NCBI GenBank assembly: GCA_024372625.1
Contig: CP099607.1
Span: 310,001 to 374,000, forward strand
Length of the DNA stretch: 64,000 bases
Origin: Comamonadaceae bacterium OTU4NAUVB1
GTDB taxonomy: Bacteria > Pseudomonadota > Gammaproteobacteria > Burkholderiales > Burkholderiaceae_C
Direction: 5' to 3'
The notes beneath the pieces were generated by a model, which was given only the letters and a program-made list of their open reading frames with translations, was not told the DNA's origin and ran no database searches. This document shows positions 44,166 to 52,519 of the stretch, piece by piece (the stretch's first letter is position 1; every line of letters begins with the position of its first letter). Position numbers and translations under genes: made by a program.

Positions 44166-45083
44166 TCAATCCGGCTTGGGGTTTCCGACGGCCTGCGACG
44201 CCGCGTGGCGCGCCAGCAGTTCGATCAGGCGCCGCGCCGCCGGTGGCACGTAGCCGTTGTCGCGGTGGGTGACCACCATGCGCCGCCGCATGGCGATGCC
44301 CTCGATGGGCACCTCGCGCAGCACGGCGCCGGACCGCCCGGCCTGCAGGTGCAGGCGCGAGATGAAGCTGAGCAGCCCGGTCTCCCCGATCAGCTCCGGC
44401 AGCATGATCAGCATCGAGCTCTCCACCTGCACCACCGGGCGCGGCAGGTGCTGGCGGTCGAAGGTCTGGTCGAGCCAGTCGCGCGTCGGCGCGCCGGCGG
44501 GCTGCAGCACCCAGCGGTACGTCGCCAGGTCCGCCAGCGTCGGCGCGGGCCGTCCGAACACCTCGTGCGTCTCGGCCGCCGCCACGACGATCAGGTCCTC
44601 GGCCAGGTAGTGCGAGACGAAGCCGGCTTCGGGCGTGCCCTCGGTGCCCACCATCAGGTCGATCTCGCCGGCGCGCAACAGGGGCTTCAGGACATCGACC
44701 AGCGCGACGGTGGTGCGCAGCGTCACGCCGGGCGCCTCGCCGATCAGGTCGCGCGCGGCCGGCGGCAGCAGGAACTGCGCGGCCGTCGGCACGATGCCCA
44801 CCTTGAGCAGCCCCGACAGCCCGCGACCGATGTCGCCGATCTCGCGCCGAGCGCTCTCGATGTCGAAGCGCGTGCGCTGCGCCCACTTGAGCAGGGCGTG
44901 GCCGGCGGCCGTCAGGCGGATGCCGCGCCCGCTCTTCTCGAACAGCGCGGCGCCGCAGGCGGCCTCCAGCCGGTGCACGCAGCTCGTCAGGGCCGGCTGG
45001 GTGCGATGCAGCCGCTCCGAGGCACGGCCCAGGTGCTCCAGCTCGGCGATCACTTCGAAATACTGGAGGTCGCGCAGGTCCAA
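44166..45083 (-). CDS. LysR-family regulator heading the Bug/lactonase gene run
   Basis: A 305-residue LysR regulator with N-terminal helix-turn-helix (LGRASERLHRTQPALTSCVHRLEAACG) and an effector domain with the usual DLMVGTEGTPEAGF and RHAASQ-type end. Only a TTG start fits: it gives the standard LysR opening MDLRDLQYFEVIAEL, and GAGG lies 9 nt upstream; no ATG exists near. It is read in the same direction as, and just upstream of, ten catabolic and receptor genes, so it is the likely regulator of the run. The inducer is probably the acid handled by these genes, which is unknown. Confidence 0.8.
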   Translation of the reverse strand: MDLRDLQYFEVIAELEHLGRASERLHRTQPALTSCVHRLEAACGAALFEKSGRGIRLTAAGHALLKWAQRTRFDIESARREIGDIGRGLSGLLKVGIVPTAAQFLLPPAARDLIGEAPGVTLRTTVALVDVLKPLLRAGEIDLMVGTEGTPEAGFVSHYLAEDLIVVAAAETHEVFGRPAPTLADLATYRWVLQPAGAPTRDWLDQTFDRQHLPRPVVQVESSMLIMLPELIGETGLLSFISRLHLQAGRSGAVLREVPIEGIAMRRRMVVTHRDNGYVPPAARRLIELLARHAASQAVGNPKPD

Positions 45084-45218
45084 GGTTCAGGTCCTCGTGG
45101 TCGGGCGAACCGCCCGGTGGCGCATTTTTCCAGACGGCGCGCGGCGGCACTCCTGCACGCTTCCCCCGCCGCGTTGCCGAGCGGCCCGCGGAGCGTGAAA
45201 TGCTGCCTTGAACGGGCG

Positions 45219-45794
45219 ATGCGCCATGCGGAGAATTTCCTTTTTCACCTCGAACGCCATGACCTCCTACCCCGCACCGACGCCGCCGGCCGCCTCCCAT
45301 CCGGGGCACCGCCTCCTCCCGCGGGCGCCGGGCGGGCGCGGCATCGGGAGCTGACGGTGGCCCAGACGTCCAACTTCAACGCCGGCTGGCTGGCCCAGGA
45401 AAGCCCCGTCGCGGCCGCGCCGAACGCGGCGGCCGTGCCCGGGCGCGCGGCCGTCCCCACGCTGGCCGACCCCGGCGCCGCCGTCCAGGCCGAGCAGGCC
45501 GTCGTGAGCGAACTGCTGCAGATCGCGCGCACGGTCCTGACGCTGGAGATCACCTTCGAGGCCGGCGCGCCGGGCGCGGACGCGTCGCCGGCACCGGCGC
45601 CCACAGGCACGGGCACGGGCACGGGCCGCTTCGACATGCCGGTGGTGCTGCGCGACGGCCAGGTCTACGGCACGCTGCGCTGCGTGAGCGACGACCGGCG
45701 CACGCCCGTGGGCAGCCGCCCGGCCGACGCGCTGCGCTGCGTGGCGGTGCTGGTCGGACGGGAACTCGACCGGCACCGGCGCCGCGCCGCCTGA
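45219..45794 (+). CDS. Degenerate GAF-like domain protein
   Basis: A 191-residue protein. The C-terminal half resembles the two ends of a GAF sensor domain: VVSELLQIARTVLTLEITFEAG (start) and FDMPVVLRDGQVYGTLRCVSDD (end), then a helix to the C-terminus. Between them, where a GAF domain normally has about 60 residues of ligand pocket, there is only a short Ala/Pro/Gly-Thr linker encoded in part by a hexamer repeat. It probably cannot bind a ligand as usual GAF domains do. The N-terminal 60 residues are Pro/Arg-rich and unrecognised. ATG at 45219 is tentative; a start further in is possible. Convergent with the dehydratase gene. Confidence 0.55.
   Translation: MRHAENFLFHLERHDLLPRTDAAGRLPSGAPPPPAGAGRARHRELTVAQTSNFNAGWLAQESPVAAAPNAAAVPGRAAVPTLADPGAAVQAEQAVVSELLQIARTVLTLEITFEAGAPGADASPAPAPTGTGTGTGRFDMPVVLRDGQVYGTLRCVSDDRRTPVGSRPADALRCVAVLVGRELDRHRRRAA
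45607..45627 (+). repeat. Hexamer tandem repeat, 3.5 copies of GGCACG
   Basis: Three and a half perfect copies in frame inside the GAF-like gene, encoding alternating Gly-Thr. A slippage-prone tract located where the GAF core seems to have been lost. Confidence 0.8.
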
Positions 45795-45853
45795 AGGCCG
45801 CGCGGACCCTGTCTTCGCCGGGCGGGACCGCCGGGCGCTTCGACCACCGCGCC

Positions 45854-46801
45854 TCAGCGAGCCCAGCGCAGCACCAGCGGATCGAGCCGCCGGGCCGCGT
45901 CCAGCAGGCCGGCGCGGACCTCGGGGCGCAGCGCGGGCCAGGGCGCGCGGGGCAGCTCGCAGTCGATCACGCCGCCCTCCTTCATCAGCGCCTTGGCGGC
46001 CAGGAAGCCGGCCTGCCGGTTCTCGTAATTGATCAGCGGCAGCCAGCGCGTGTACTGCGCCACGGCTTCCTCGCGGTCCCCGCCCGCGTAGGCGTCCATG
46101 ATCCGGCGGATGCCGTCGGGAAAACCGCCACCGGTCATGGCGCCGGTCGCGCCCGCGTCCAGGTCGGCCAGCAGCGTGATGGCTTCCTCGCCGTCCCACG
46201 GCCCCTCGATGGCCTCGCCGCCCGCCTCGATCAGCTCGCGCAGCTTGGAGGCGGCGCCCGCCGTCTCGATCTTGAAGTAGCGCACCTGCTCGATCTCGCG
46301 CGCCATGCGGGCGAGGAAGGCCGCCGACAGCGGCGTGCCCGCGGCCGGCGCGTCCTGCACCATGACCGGGATGCCGATGGCGTCGGAGACGCCGGCGTAG
46401 AACTCGAAGACCTTGGCCTCGCTCACCCGGAAGGTGGCGCCGTGGTAGGGCGGCATCACCATCACCATGGCCGCGCCCAGGTCCTGCGCGCGGCGGCTGC
46501 GCTCGGCGCACACCCGGGTGCTGAAGTGCGTGGTGGTGACGATCACCGGCACGCGGCCGGCGACGTGCTCGAGGGCCACGCGGGTCAGCACCTCGCGGTC
46601 CTCGTCCGACAGCAGGAACTGCTCGGAGAAGTTCGCCAGGATGCACAGGCCGGTCGAGCCGGCGTCGATCATGAAGTCCAGGCAGCGCCTCTGGCTCGCC
46701 AGGTCGAGCCCGCCGGCTTCGTCGAAGGTGGTCGGCACGACCGGGAACACGCCCTTGAAGCGGGGCTGGCTGCGCGAGGGCGACGGGCTGAAGGACGGCA
46801 T
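45854..46801 (-). CDS. DapA-family 2-keto-3-deoxy-sugar-acid dehydratase/aldolase (L-KDA dehydratase-like)
   Basis: A 315-residue class I (Schiff-base) lyase of the dihydrodipicolinate synthase family. The active Lys is in RYFKIETAG and the Tyr in MVMPPYHGA; FPVVPTTFDEAGGLD and GSTGLCILANFSEQ form the substrate pocket start. Next to an IlvD-type sugar-acid dehydratase and a sugar importer, the likely role is L-2-keto-3-deoxyarabonate dehydratase, giving 2-ketoglutarate semialdehyde; an aldolase acting on a keto-deoxy acid is the alternative. It lies 63 bp after the dehydratase gene in the same direction and ends the sugar operon. Confidence 0.82.
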   Translation of the reverse strand: MPSFSPSPSRSQPRFKGVFPVVPTTFDEAGGLDLASQRRCLDFMIDAGSTGLCILANFSEQFLLSDEDREVLTRVALEHVAGRVPVIVTTTHFSTRVCAERSRRAQDLGAAMVMVMPPYHGATFRVSEAKVFEFYAGVSDAIGIPVMVQDAPAAGTPLSAAFLARMAREIEQVRYFKIETAGAASKLRELIEAGGEAIEGPWDGEEAITLLADLDAGATGAMTGGGFPDGIRRIMDAYAGGDREEAVAQYTRWLPLINYENRQAGFLAAKALMKEGGVIDCELPRAPWPALRPEVRAGLLDAARRLDPLVLRWAR

Positions 46802-46864
46802 GGAGGGCTTCTTTCTCTCTTTCGGGAATTCGGAATCGATTCGATGTGGTGCGGTGCGGTGCGC

Positions 46865-48604
46865 TCAGTGCGAGTGGCGCGGCACCTCGTTGCCCCGGCA
46901 GCCGACCAGGAAGTCGAGGTCGCAGCCCTCGTCGGCCTGCAGCACGTGCTCGACGTAGAGCCGCCGGTAGCCGCCGTCGGCGGGGCCGGGTTCGGGCGCG
47001 ATGGCGGCCAGGCGCTCGGCCAGTTCCGCCTCGGAGACGTCCAGGTGCAGGCGCCCGCCCGCGCAGTCCAGCTCGATCCAGTCGCCGTCGCGCACCGCCG
47101 CCAGCGGCCCGCCGGCCGCCGCCTCGGGCGCCACGTGCAGCACCACCGTGCCGTAGGCCGTGCCGCTCATGCGGGCGTCGGAGATGCGCACCATGTCCTT
47201 GACGCCGGCGCGCAGCAGCTTGGGCGGCAGGCCCATGTTGCCGACCTCGGCCATGCCGGGGTAGCCGCGCGGCCCGCAGTTCTTCAGCACCATCACCGAG
47301 TCGGCGTCGATGTCGAGCGACTCGTCGACGATGCGCGCCTTGTAGTGCTCCAGGTTCTCGAACACCACCGCGCGGCCGCGGTGCTGCAGCAGCGCCGGGG
47401 TGGCGGCCGAGGGCTTGAGCACCGCGCCGCGCGGCGCCAGGTTGCCGCGCAGCACGCAGATGCCGCCGTCGGCGAGCAGCGGCCTGTCCAGCGGCCGGAT
47501 GACCTCGTCGTTGGTCTGCGGCGCGTCCTTGACGTTCTCCCACAGGCTGCGGCCGTTGACCGTGAGCGCGTCCGGGTGCGGCAGCAGGCCGGCCTCGCCC
47601 ATGCGCCGCAGCACCGCCGGCAGGCCGCCGGCGTAGTAGAACTCCTCCATCAGGAAGCGGCCCGAGGGCATCAGGTCGACCAGCGTGGGCATGCCGCGTC
47701 CGATGCGGGTCCAGTCCTCCAGTTCCAGGGGCACGCCCATGCGCCCGGCGATCGCCTTGAGGTGGATGACGGCGTTGGTCGAGCCGCCGATGGCGGCATT
47801 GGCGCGGATGGCGTTCTCAAAGGCCTCGCGCGTCAGGATTCTCGACAGCGTCAGGCCCTCGCGCGCCATCTCGACGATGCGGCTGCCCGACAGGTGCGCC
47901 AGCACGTAGCGCCGCGCGTCGACCGCCGGGATGGCCGCGTTGTGCGGCAGCGAGGTGCCCAGCGCCTCGGCCATGCAGGCCATGGTCGAGGCCGTGCCCA
48001 TCGTGTTGCAGGTGCCGGCCGAGCGCGACATGCCGCCCTCGGCCGAGAGGAACTGGTGCAGGTCGATCTCGCCGGCCTTGAGCGACTCGTGCAGCTGCCA
48101 CACCGCCGTGCCCGAGCCGATGTCGCGCCCGTTCAGCTTGCCGTTGAGCATCGGCCCGCCGGTGACGACGATGGCCGGCACGTCGCAGCTCGCCGCGCCC
48201 ATCAGCAATGCGGGCGTGGTCTTGTCGCACCCCGTCAGCAGCACCACGGCGTCGATCGGGTTGCCGCGAATGGCCTCCTCGACGTCCATGCTCGCCAGGT
48301 TGCGCGTGAGCATGGCGGTGGGCCTCAGGTTCGACTCGCCGCTGGAGAACACCGGGAACTCGACCGGGAAGCCGCCGGCCTCGTAGACGCCGCGCTTGAC
48401 GTGCTCGGCGATCTTGCGGAAGTGGGCGTTGCAGGGCGTGAGTTCCGACCAGGTGTTGCAGATGCCGATCACCGGCCGGCCGTCGAACTCATGGTCGGGA
48501 ATGCCCTGGTTCTTCATCCAGCTGCGGTACATGAAGCCGTTCTTGTCGGCGGTGCCGAACCACTCGGTGGAGCGGAGTTTCTTGGGGGTGGGACGCTCGG
48601 ACAT
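46865..48604 (-). CDS. IlvD/Edd-family sugar-acid dehydratase (L-arabinonate dehydratase-like)
   Basis: A 579-residue [2Fe-2S] dehydratase. The three cluster Cys are visible: Cys58 (SELTPCNAH), Cys126 (TGCDKTT) and Cys199 (AGTCNTMGT), spaced as in Rhizobium L-arabinonate dehydratase. Mg2+ ligands lie in SSGESNLRP and next to Cys126 (Asp127). The catalytic Ser is in DARMSGTAYGT, and the C-terminus ends CRGNEVPRHSH, a pattern of the pentonate branch rather than of IlvD proper. It removes water from an aldonate to give the 2-keto-3-deoxy acid. ATG at 48604. Part of the minus-strand sugar operon after the importer genes. Confidence 0.88.
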   Translation of the reverse strand: MSERPTPKKLRSTEWFGTADKNGFMYRSWMKNQGIPDHEFDGRPVIGICNTWSELTPCNAHFRKIAEHVKRGVYEAGGFPVEFPVFSSGESNLRPTAMLTRNLASMDVEEAIRGNPIDAVVLLTGCDKTTPALLMGAASCDVPAIVVTGGPMLNGKLNGRDIGSGTAVWQLHESLKAGEIDLHQFLSAEGGMSRSAGTCNTMGTASTMACMAEALGTSLPHNAAIPAVDARRYVLAHLSGSRIVEMAREGLTLSRILTREAFENAIRANAAIGGSTNAVIHLKAIAGRMGVPLELEDWTRIGRGMPTLVDLMPSGRFLMEEFYYAGGLPAVLRRMGEAGLLPHPDALTVNGRSLWENVKDAPQTNDEVIRPLDRPLLADGGICVLRGNLAPRGAVLKPSAATPALLQHRGRAVVFENLEHYKARIVDESLDIDADSVMVLKNCGPRGYPGMAEVGNMGLPPKLLRAGVKDMVRISDARMSGTAYGTVVLHVAPEAAAGGPLAAVRDGDWIELDCAGGRLHLDVSEAELAERLAAIAPEPGPADGGYRRLYVEHVLQADEGCDLDFLVGCRGNEVPRHSH

Positions 48605-48684
48605 GGACGGACGGGGCCTGGTTGGAGGGACGCGGGATCGCGGTCGGCAAGGAAAGGGACGGACCGGGCCGGCCGGGCGGCCCG

Positions 48685-49722
48685 TCAGGGCGCCCGCCGC
48701 CCGGCGGTGAAGAAGCGCTGCAGCAGGCAGAACACGAACAGGAGCGCGCCCACGACGATGCGCGTCCACCAGGAACTCAGCGTGCCGTCGAAGGCGATCA
48801 GCGTCTGGATGATGCCCAGCATCAGCACGCCGAACAGCGTGCCCGCCACGTAACCGACGCCGCCGCTGAGCAGCGTGCCGCCGATCACCACCGCCGCGAT
48901 GGCGTCGAGCTCCAGGCCGACCGCGTGCAGCCCGTAGCCCGAGAGCATGTAGAACGTGAACAGCACGCCCGCCAGCGCCGAGCACAGCCCCGACAGCGCG
49001 TACACGCCGATCAGCGTGCGGCGCACCGGCAGGCCCATCAGCCGCGCCGAGGCCTCGCTGCCGCCGATGGCGTAGACCGCGCGGCCGAACGGCGTGCCGT
49101 GCGCCACGAACACCGCCACGGCCAGCACGGCCAGGGCGATCACCGCCCCCAGCGAGAGTGAGGCGCCGCCGCCCAGCGGCACGCGCAACTGCGCCAGGCC
49201 GGCGTAGGCCTCGCTGGTGATGCTGACCGAGTCGATGCTGATGAGATAGCACAGCCCACGCGCGAGGAACATGCCCGCGAGCGTGACGATGAAGGGCTGC
49301 AGGCGGAAGCGCTCGATGAGGAAACCCATCGCGCCGCCGAAGACCGTGCCCATCGCCAGCACCAGCGGGATGGTGGCCAGCGGACTCCAGCCGTGGTGCT
49401 CGACCAGCGAGGCCGACACCATCGTCGTCAGCGCCACGACCGAGCCGACCGACAGGTCGATGCCGCCGGCGAGGATGACGAAGGTCATGCCCACCGCCAC
49501 CACCACCAGGAAGGCGTTGTCGATCAGCAGGTTGAGGAACACCTGGGCCGAGAAGAAGCCGTCGTAGCGCAGCGATCCCAGCAGCGCCATGGCCGCGAAG
49601 AGCGACACCGTCGCGGCCAGCGGCAGGTACTTCGGGTCGAGGCGCCGCGCCGGCGCGACGGCGCGGCCGTGCGCGGCCGGACGCGCCCGCGGCGCGACGG
49701 GGCGGTCGGCGAGCGCGGTCAT
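48685..49722 (-). CDS. Sugar ABC transporter permease, YjfF-like
   Basis: A 345-residue inner-membrane permease of the ribose/galactofuranose (CUT2) type. After a basic N-terminus it has about 8-10 hydrophobic segments. Family motifs: VILAGGIDLSVGSVVALTTM (the CUT2 signature), LQPFIVTLAGMFLARG, and LELDAIAAVVIGGTLLSGGVGYVAGTLFGVL near the coupling helix. The ATG overlaps the stop of the other permease gene by 4 bp. With the paired permease it would form the membrane channel for an aldose such as L-arabinose or galactose. Confidence 0.9.
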   Translation of the reverse strand: MTALADRPVAPRARPAAHGRAVAPARRLDPKYLPLAATVSLFAAMALLGSLRYDGFFSAQVFLNLLIDNAFLVVVAVGMTFVILAGGIDLSVGSVVALTTMVSASLVEHHGWSPLATIPLVLAMGTVFGGAMGFLIERFRLQPFIVTLAGMFLARGLCYLISIDSVSITSEAYAGLAQLRVPLGGGASLSLGAVIALAVLAVAVFVAHGTPFGRAVYAIGGSEASARLMGLPVRRTLIGVYALSGLCSALAGVLFTFYMLSGYGLHAVGLELDAIAAVVIGGTLLSGGVGYVAGTLFGVLMLGIIQTLIAFDGTLSSWWTRIVVGALLFVFCLLQRFFTAGRRAP

Positions 49723-50759
49723 CGCGCCGCCCCCGATGGCGCCCGTACCGCCAGCACGCGCAGCGCGTCGCGGAACTCGGCCGACTGCAGCAGCATCACC
49801 GCGAAGACCACCACCGCCTTGACCACCAGGTTGATCTCCGGCGGCACGCCCAGCGAGTAGATGGCGTAGGTCAGCGTCTGGATGATGAGCGCGCCGATCA
49901 TGCTGCCCACCAGGCTGAAGCGCCCGCCGGTCAGCAGCGTGCCGCCCAGCGTCACGGCCAGGATGGCGTCGAGCTCGAGCAGCGCGCCGGCGTTGTTGCC
50001 GTCGGCGCTCTTGACGTTGGAGCTGATCAGCAGGCCGGCCAGCCCCGCGCACAGCCCGCACACCGCGTAGGCGCCGACGACCAGGCGCCGGGCGTTCACG
50101 CCGGCCACGCGCGCCGCCGTCGGGTTGATGCCCACGGCCTGCAGGAACAGCCCGAGCGCGCTGCGCGTGGCCGCGAGGTGCAGCGCGCAGAAGACGCCCG
50201 CCACGACGAAGATCGAGAACGGCAGGCCCAGCAGGTGGCCCCCGCCGATGAAGAAGAACGGCGGGTGGTAGATGGTGAGGATCTGGCCGTCCGTGACGAG
50301 CTGCGCGACGCCCCGGCCGGCCACCATCAGGATGAGCGTGGCGATGATGGGCTGCATGCCCGCGCCGGCCACCAGCGCGCCGTTCCACAGCCCGCACAGC
50401 AGCGCGACGCCCAGCGCCGCGCCCATGGCCAGCGGCAGGCCGAAGCGGCTCGTGCCGTCGGCCGCGCCGCCGATCATCCAGGCCGCCACGGCCGCCGAGA
50501 TCGCCACCACCGCGCCCACCGAGATGTCGATGCCGCGCGTGGCGATCACCAGCGTCATGCCCAGCGACACCAGCATCAGCGGCGCGGCGCGGTTGAGGAT
50601 GTCGATCAGGCTGCCGTAGAGATGGCCGTCGCGCCATTCGAGGCGCAGGAAACTCGGATTGAAGGCCGCGTTGACGGCCAGCAGCAGCGCCAGCGTGACC
50701 AGGGGCCAGGCCAGGGAATGGCGCAGCGCACGCAGCAGGGGGGAGGAGGCGTCGGACAT
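49719..50759 (-). CDS. Sugar ABC transporter permease, YtfT-like
   Basis: A 346-residue CUT2-type permease, partner of the YjfF-like protein. Motifs: VIATRGIDISVGAVVAISAAV, MQPIIATLILMVAGRG, FFFIGGGHLLGLPFS and LELDAILAVTLGGTLLTGGRFSLVGSMIGALI. About 9 hydrophobic segments. The presence of two non-identical permeases, rather than one, is the mark of the YtfQRT-YjfF galactofuranose-type importers. Starts 34 bp after the ATPase gene stop and overlaps the next permease by 4 bp, so the set is translationally linked. Confidence 0.9.
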   Translation of the reverse strand: MSDASSPLLRALRHSLAWPLVTLALLLAVNAAFNPSFLRLEWRDGHLYGSLIDILNRAAPLMLVSLGMTLVIATRGIDISVGAVVAISAAVAAWMIGGAADGTSRFGLPLAMGAALGVALLCGLWNGALVAGAGMQPIIATLILMVAGRGVAQLVTDGQILTIYHPPFFFIGGGHLLGLPFSIFVVAGVFCALHLAATRSALGLFLQAVGINPTAARVAGVNARRLVVGAYAVCGLCAGLAGLLISSNVKSADGNNAGALLELDAILAVTLGGTLLTGGRFSLVGSMIGALIIQTLTYAIYSLGVPPEINLVVKAVVVFAVMLLQSAEFRDALRVLAVRAPSGAAR

Positions 50760-50793
50760 CGGGGATGGCGGGGGAGGAATGAGGGCCCGGCGG

Positions 50794-52395
50794 TCAGGCC
50801 GGCTGGGCCGCGATGAGTTCGTAGACCGCGTCCTCGGTGCAGCCGCCGGGCAGCTCCCCGACCTTCACGCGGTCACGCAGCACCACGATGCGGTGCGCCA
50901 CGCGCACCACCTCGGCGATCTCCGAGGAGATGAAGAGCACCGCCATGCCGCCCTGGGCCAGCTTCAGGATCTGTTCCATGATGTCCTGCTTGGCGGCGAC
51001 GTCGATGCCCCGCGTGGGCTCGTCCAGGATCAGCAGGCGCGGCCCGGTGGCCAGCCAGCGCGCGATCACCGCCTTCTGCTGGTTGCCGCCCGACAGCAGG
51101 CCGATCGGCGTCTCGATGCTCGCGGTGCGGATGCCCAGCAGCGCGACGAAGTGCTCGGCCAGCCTGGCCTGCTCGGCGAGCGGCAGGAAGCGGCCGGCGC
51201 CCATGCGCGCCTGCAGGGCCAGCGCGATGTTCTCGCGCACCGACAGCTCCGCGACGATGCCATCGGTCTTGCGCTCCTCCGGACACAGCGCGAGCCCGGC
51301 GGCGATGGCGTCGGCCGGGCTGGCGAAGCGCACCTCGCGCCCGTCGATGCGCAGCACCCCGGCGTCGGGCGCCTCCAGCCCGAAAAGCAGGCGCGCGAGT
51401 TCCGTGCGGCCGGCGCCCAGCAGCCCGGCCAGGCCGACCACCTCCCCGGCGCGCAGCCTGAGGTCGATCGGCTGGAGCTGGCCGGCCTGCGCCAGGCCGC
51501 GCGCCTCCAGCAGCGCGGCGCCGTCGTCGTCGGCCACCTCCGGCGGCGCCCGCCGCGCCTGCTGCGCGGCGAGTTCGCGCCCGAGCATGGCGGCGATCAG
51601 CGCCGGCGCGGGCAGCTCGGCCACCGGCCATTCGCCGACCCAGCCGCCGTTGCGCAGCACCGTGATGCGGTCGGACACCGCGTAGACCTGGGCCATGAAG
51701 TGCGTGACGAAGACGATCGCCAGGCCCTCGCCGCGCAGCCGGCGCAGCACGGCGAAGAGCTTCCGCACCTCGTCGTCGTCCAGGCTGGAGGTCGGCTCGT
51801 CGAGGATCAGCACCTTCGAGCGCAGGCCCAGCGCGCGCGCGATGGCCACCATCTGCTGCACCGCCACGGGGTAGCTCGACAGCAGCCGGGTGACGTCGAT
51901 GTCCAGGCCGATGCGCGCGAGCAGCGCGCGCGCCTGGTCCTCGACCCGCGTCCAGTCGATGCGCCGGGCCTGCGCCCAGCCCCGGCGCGGGTAGCGCCCG
52001 GCGAAGACGTTCTCGGCGACCGAGAGGTTCGGGCACAGGTTCACCTCCTGGTAGACCGTGCTGATGCCCAGGCGCTGCGCGTCCACCGGCGTGGCGGGCC
52101 GGATCACCCGGCCGTCGAGCCGCACCTCGCCCGCGCTGGCGGGGAAGACGCCCGTGAGCACCTTGATGAGGGTCGACTTGCCCGCCCCGTTCTGCCCCAT
52201 CAGCGCGTGGATCTCGCCGGGGTACAGGCGCAGGCGCACGTCGCGCAGCACGTCGATGGCGCCGAAGCGCTTGCCGATGCCGGCCAGCTCCAGCACCGGC
52301 GTGGCCGGCGCGGCCCGCGCGGCGGGTTCCGACGTGTCGATCGAGACGAAACCGTCCGCCGTCGCGGACGCCTCGGTCGTGGGAGGGAGGTTCAT
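50794..52395 (-). CDS. Sugar ABC transporter ATP-binding protein, YtfR-like
   Basis: A 533-residue duplicated ATPase energising the importer. The first domain has Walker A GQNGAGKSTLIKVL, a signature-region variant SSYPVAVQQMVAIARAL in place of LSGGQ, and Walker B VLILDEPTSSLDDD; the second has GLLGAGRTELAR and LSGGNQQKAVIARWL with LILDEPTRGIDVAAK. This one-degenerate, one-canonical arrangement is usual for sugar CUT2 ATPases. The ATG at 52395 was used; an in-frame ATG at 52470 would add 25 residues. Neither has a clear ribosome-binding site. The N-terminal 38 residues are an unusual Ala/Pro-rich extension. Confidence 0.9.
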   Translation of the reverse strand: MNLPPTTEASATADGFVSIDTSEPAARAAPATPVLELAGIGKRFGAIDVLRDVRLRLYPGEIHALMGQNGAGKSTLIKVLTGVFPASAGEVRLDGRVIRPATPVDAQRLGISTVYQEVNLCPNLSVAENVFAGRYPRRGWAQARRIDWTRVEDQARALLARIGLDIDVTRLLSSYPVAVQQMVAIARALGLRSKVLILDEPTSSLDDDEVRKLFAVLRRLRGEGLAIVFVTHFMAQVYAVSDRITVLRNGGWVGEWPVAELPAPALIAAMLGRELAAQQARRAPPEVADDDGAALLEARGLAQAGQLQPIDLRLRAGEVVGLAGLLGAGRTELARLLFGLEAPDAGVLRIDGREVRFASPADAIAAGLALCPEERKTDGIVAELSVRENIALALQARMGAGRFLPLAEQARLAEHFVALLGIRTASIETPIGLLSGGNQQKAVIARWLATGPRLLILDEPTRGIDVAAKQDIMEQILKLAQGGMAVLFISSEIAEVVRVAHRIVVLRDRVKVGELPGGCTEDAVYELIAAQPA

Positions 52396-52519
52396 CGCCG
52401 TCGGCCCGGGGGTCCGGACGTCGCCGTGGCGGCGATCGTCCCGGGAAAGGTGCGTGGTGGGGGAAGCCATCGTTCGGGGGCGTCGCGGTGGTCGCGGGGG
52501 CCGGCGCGAGGCCCGGGAC

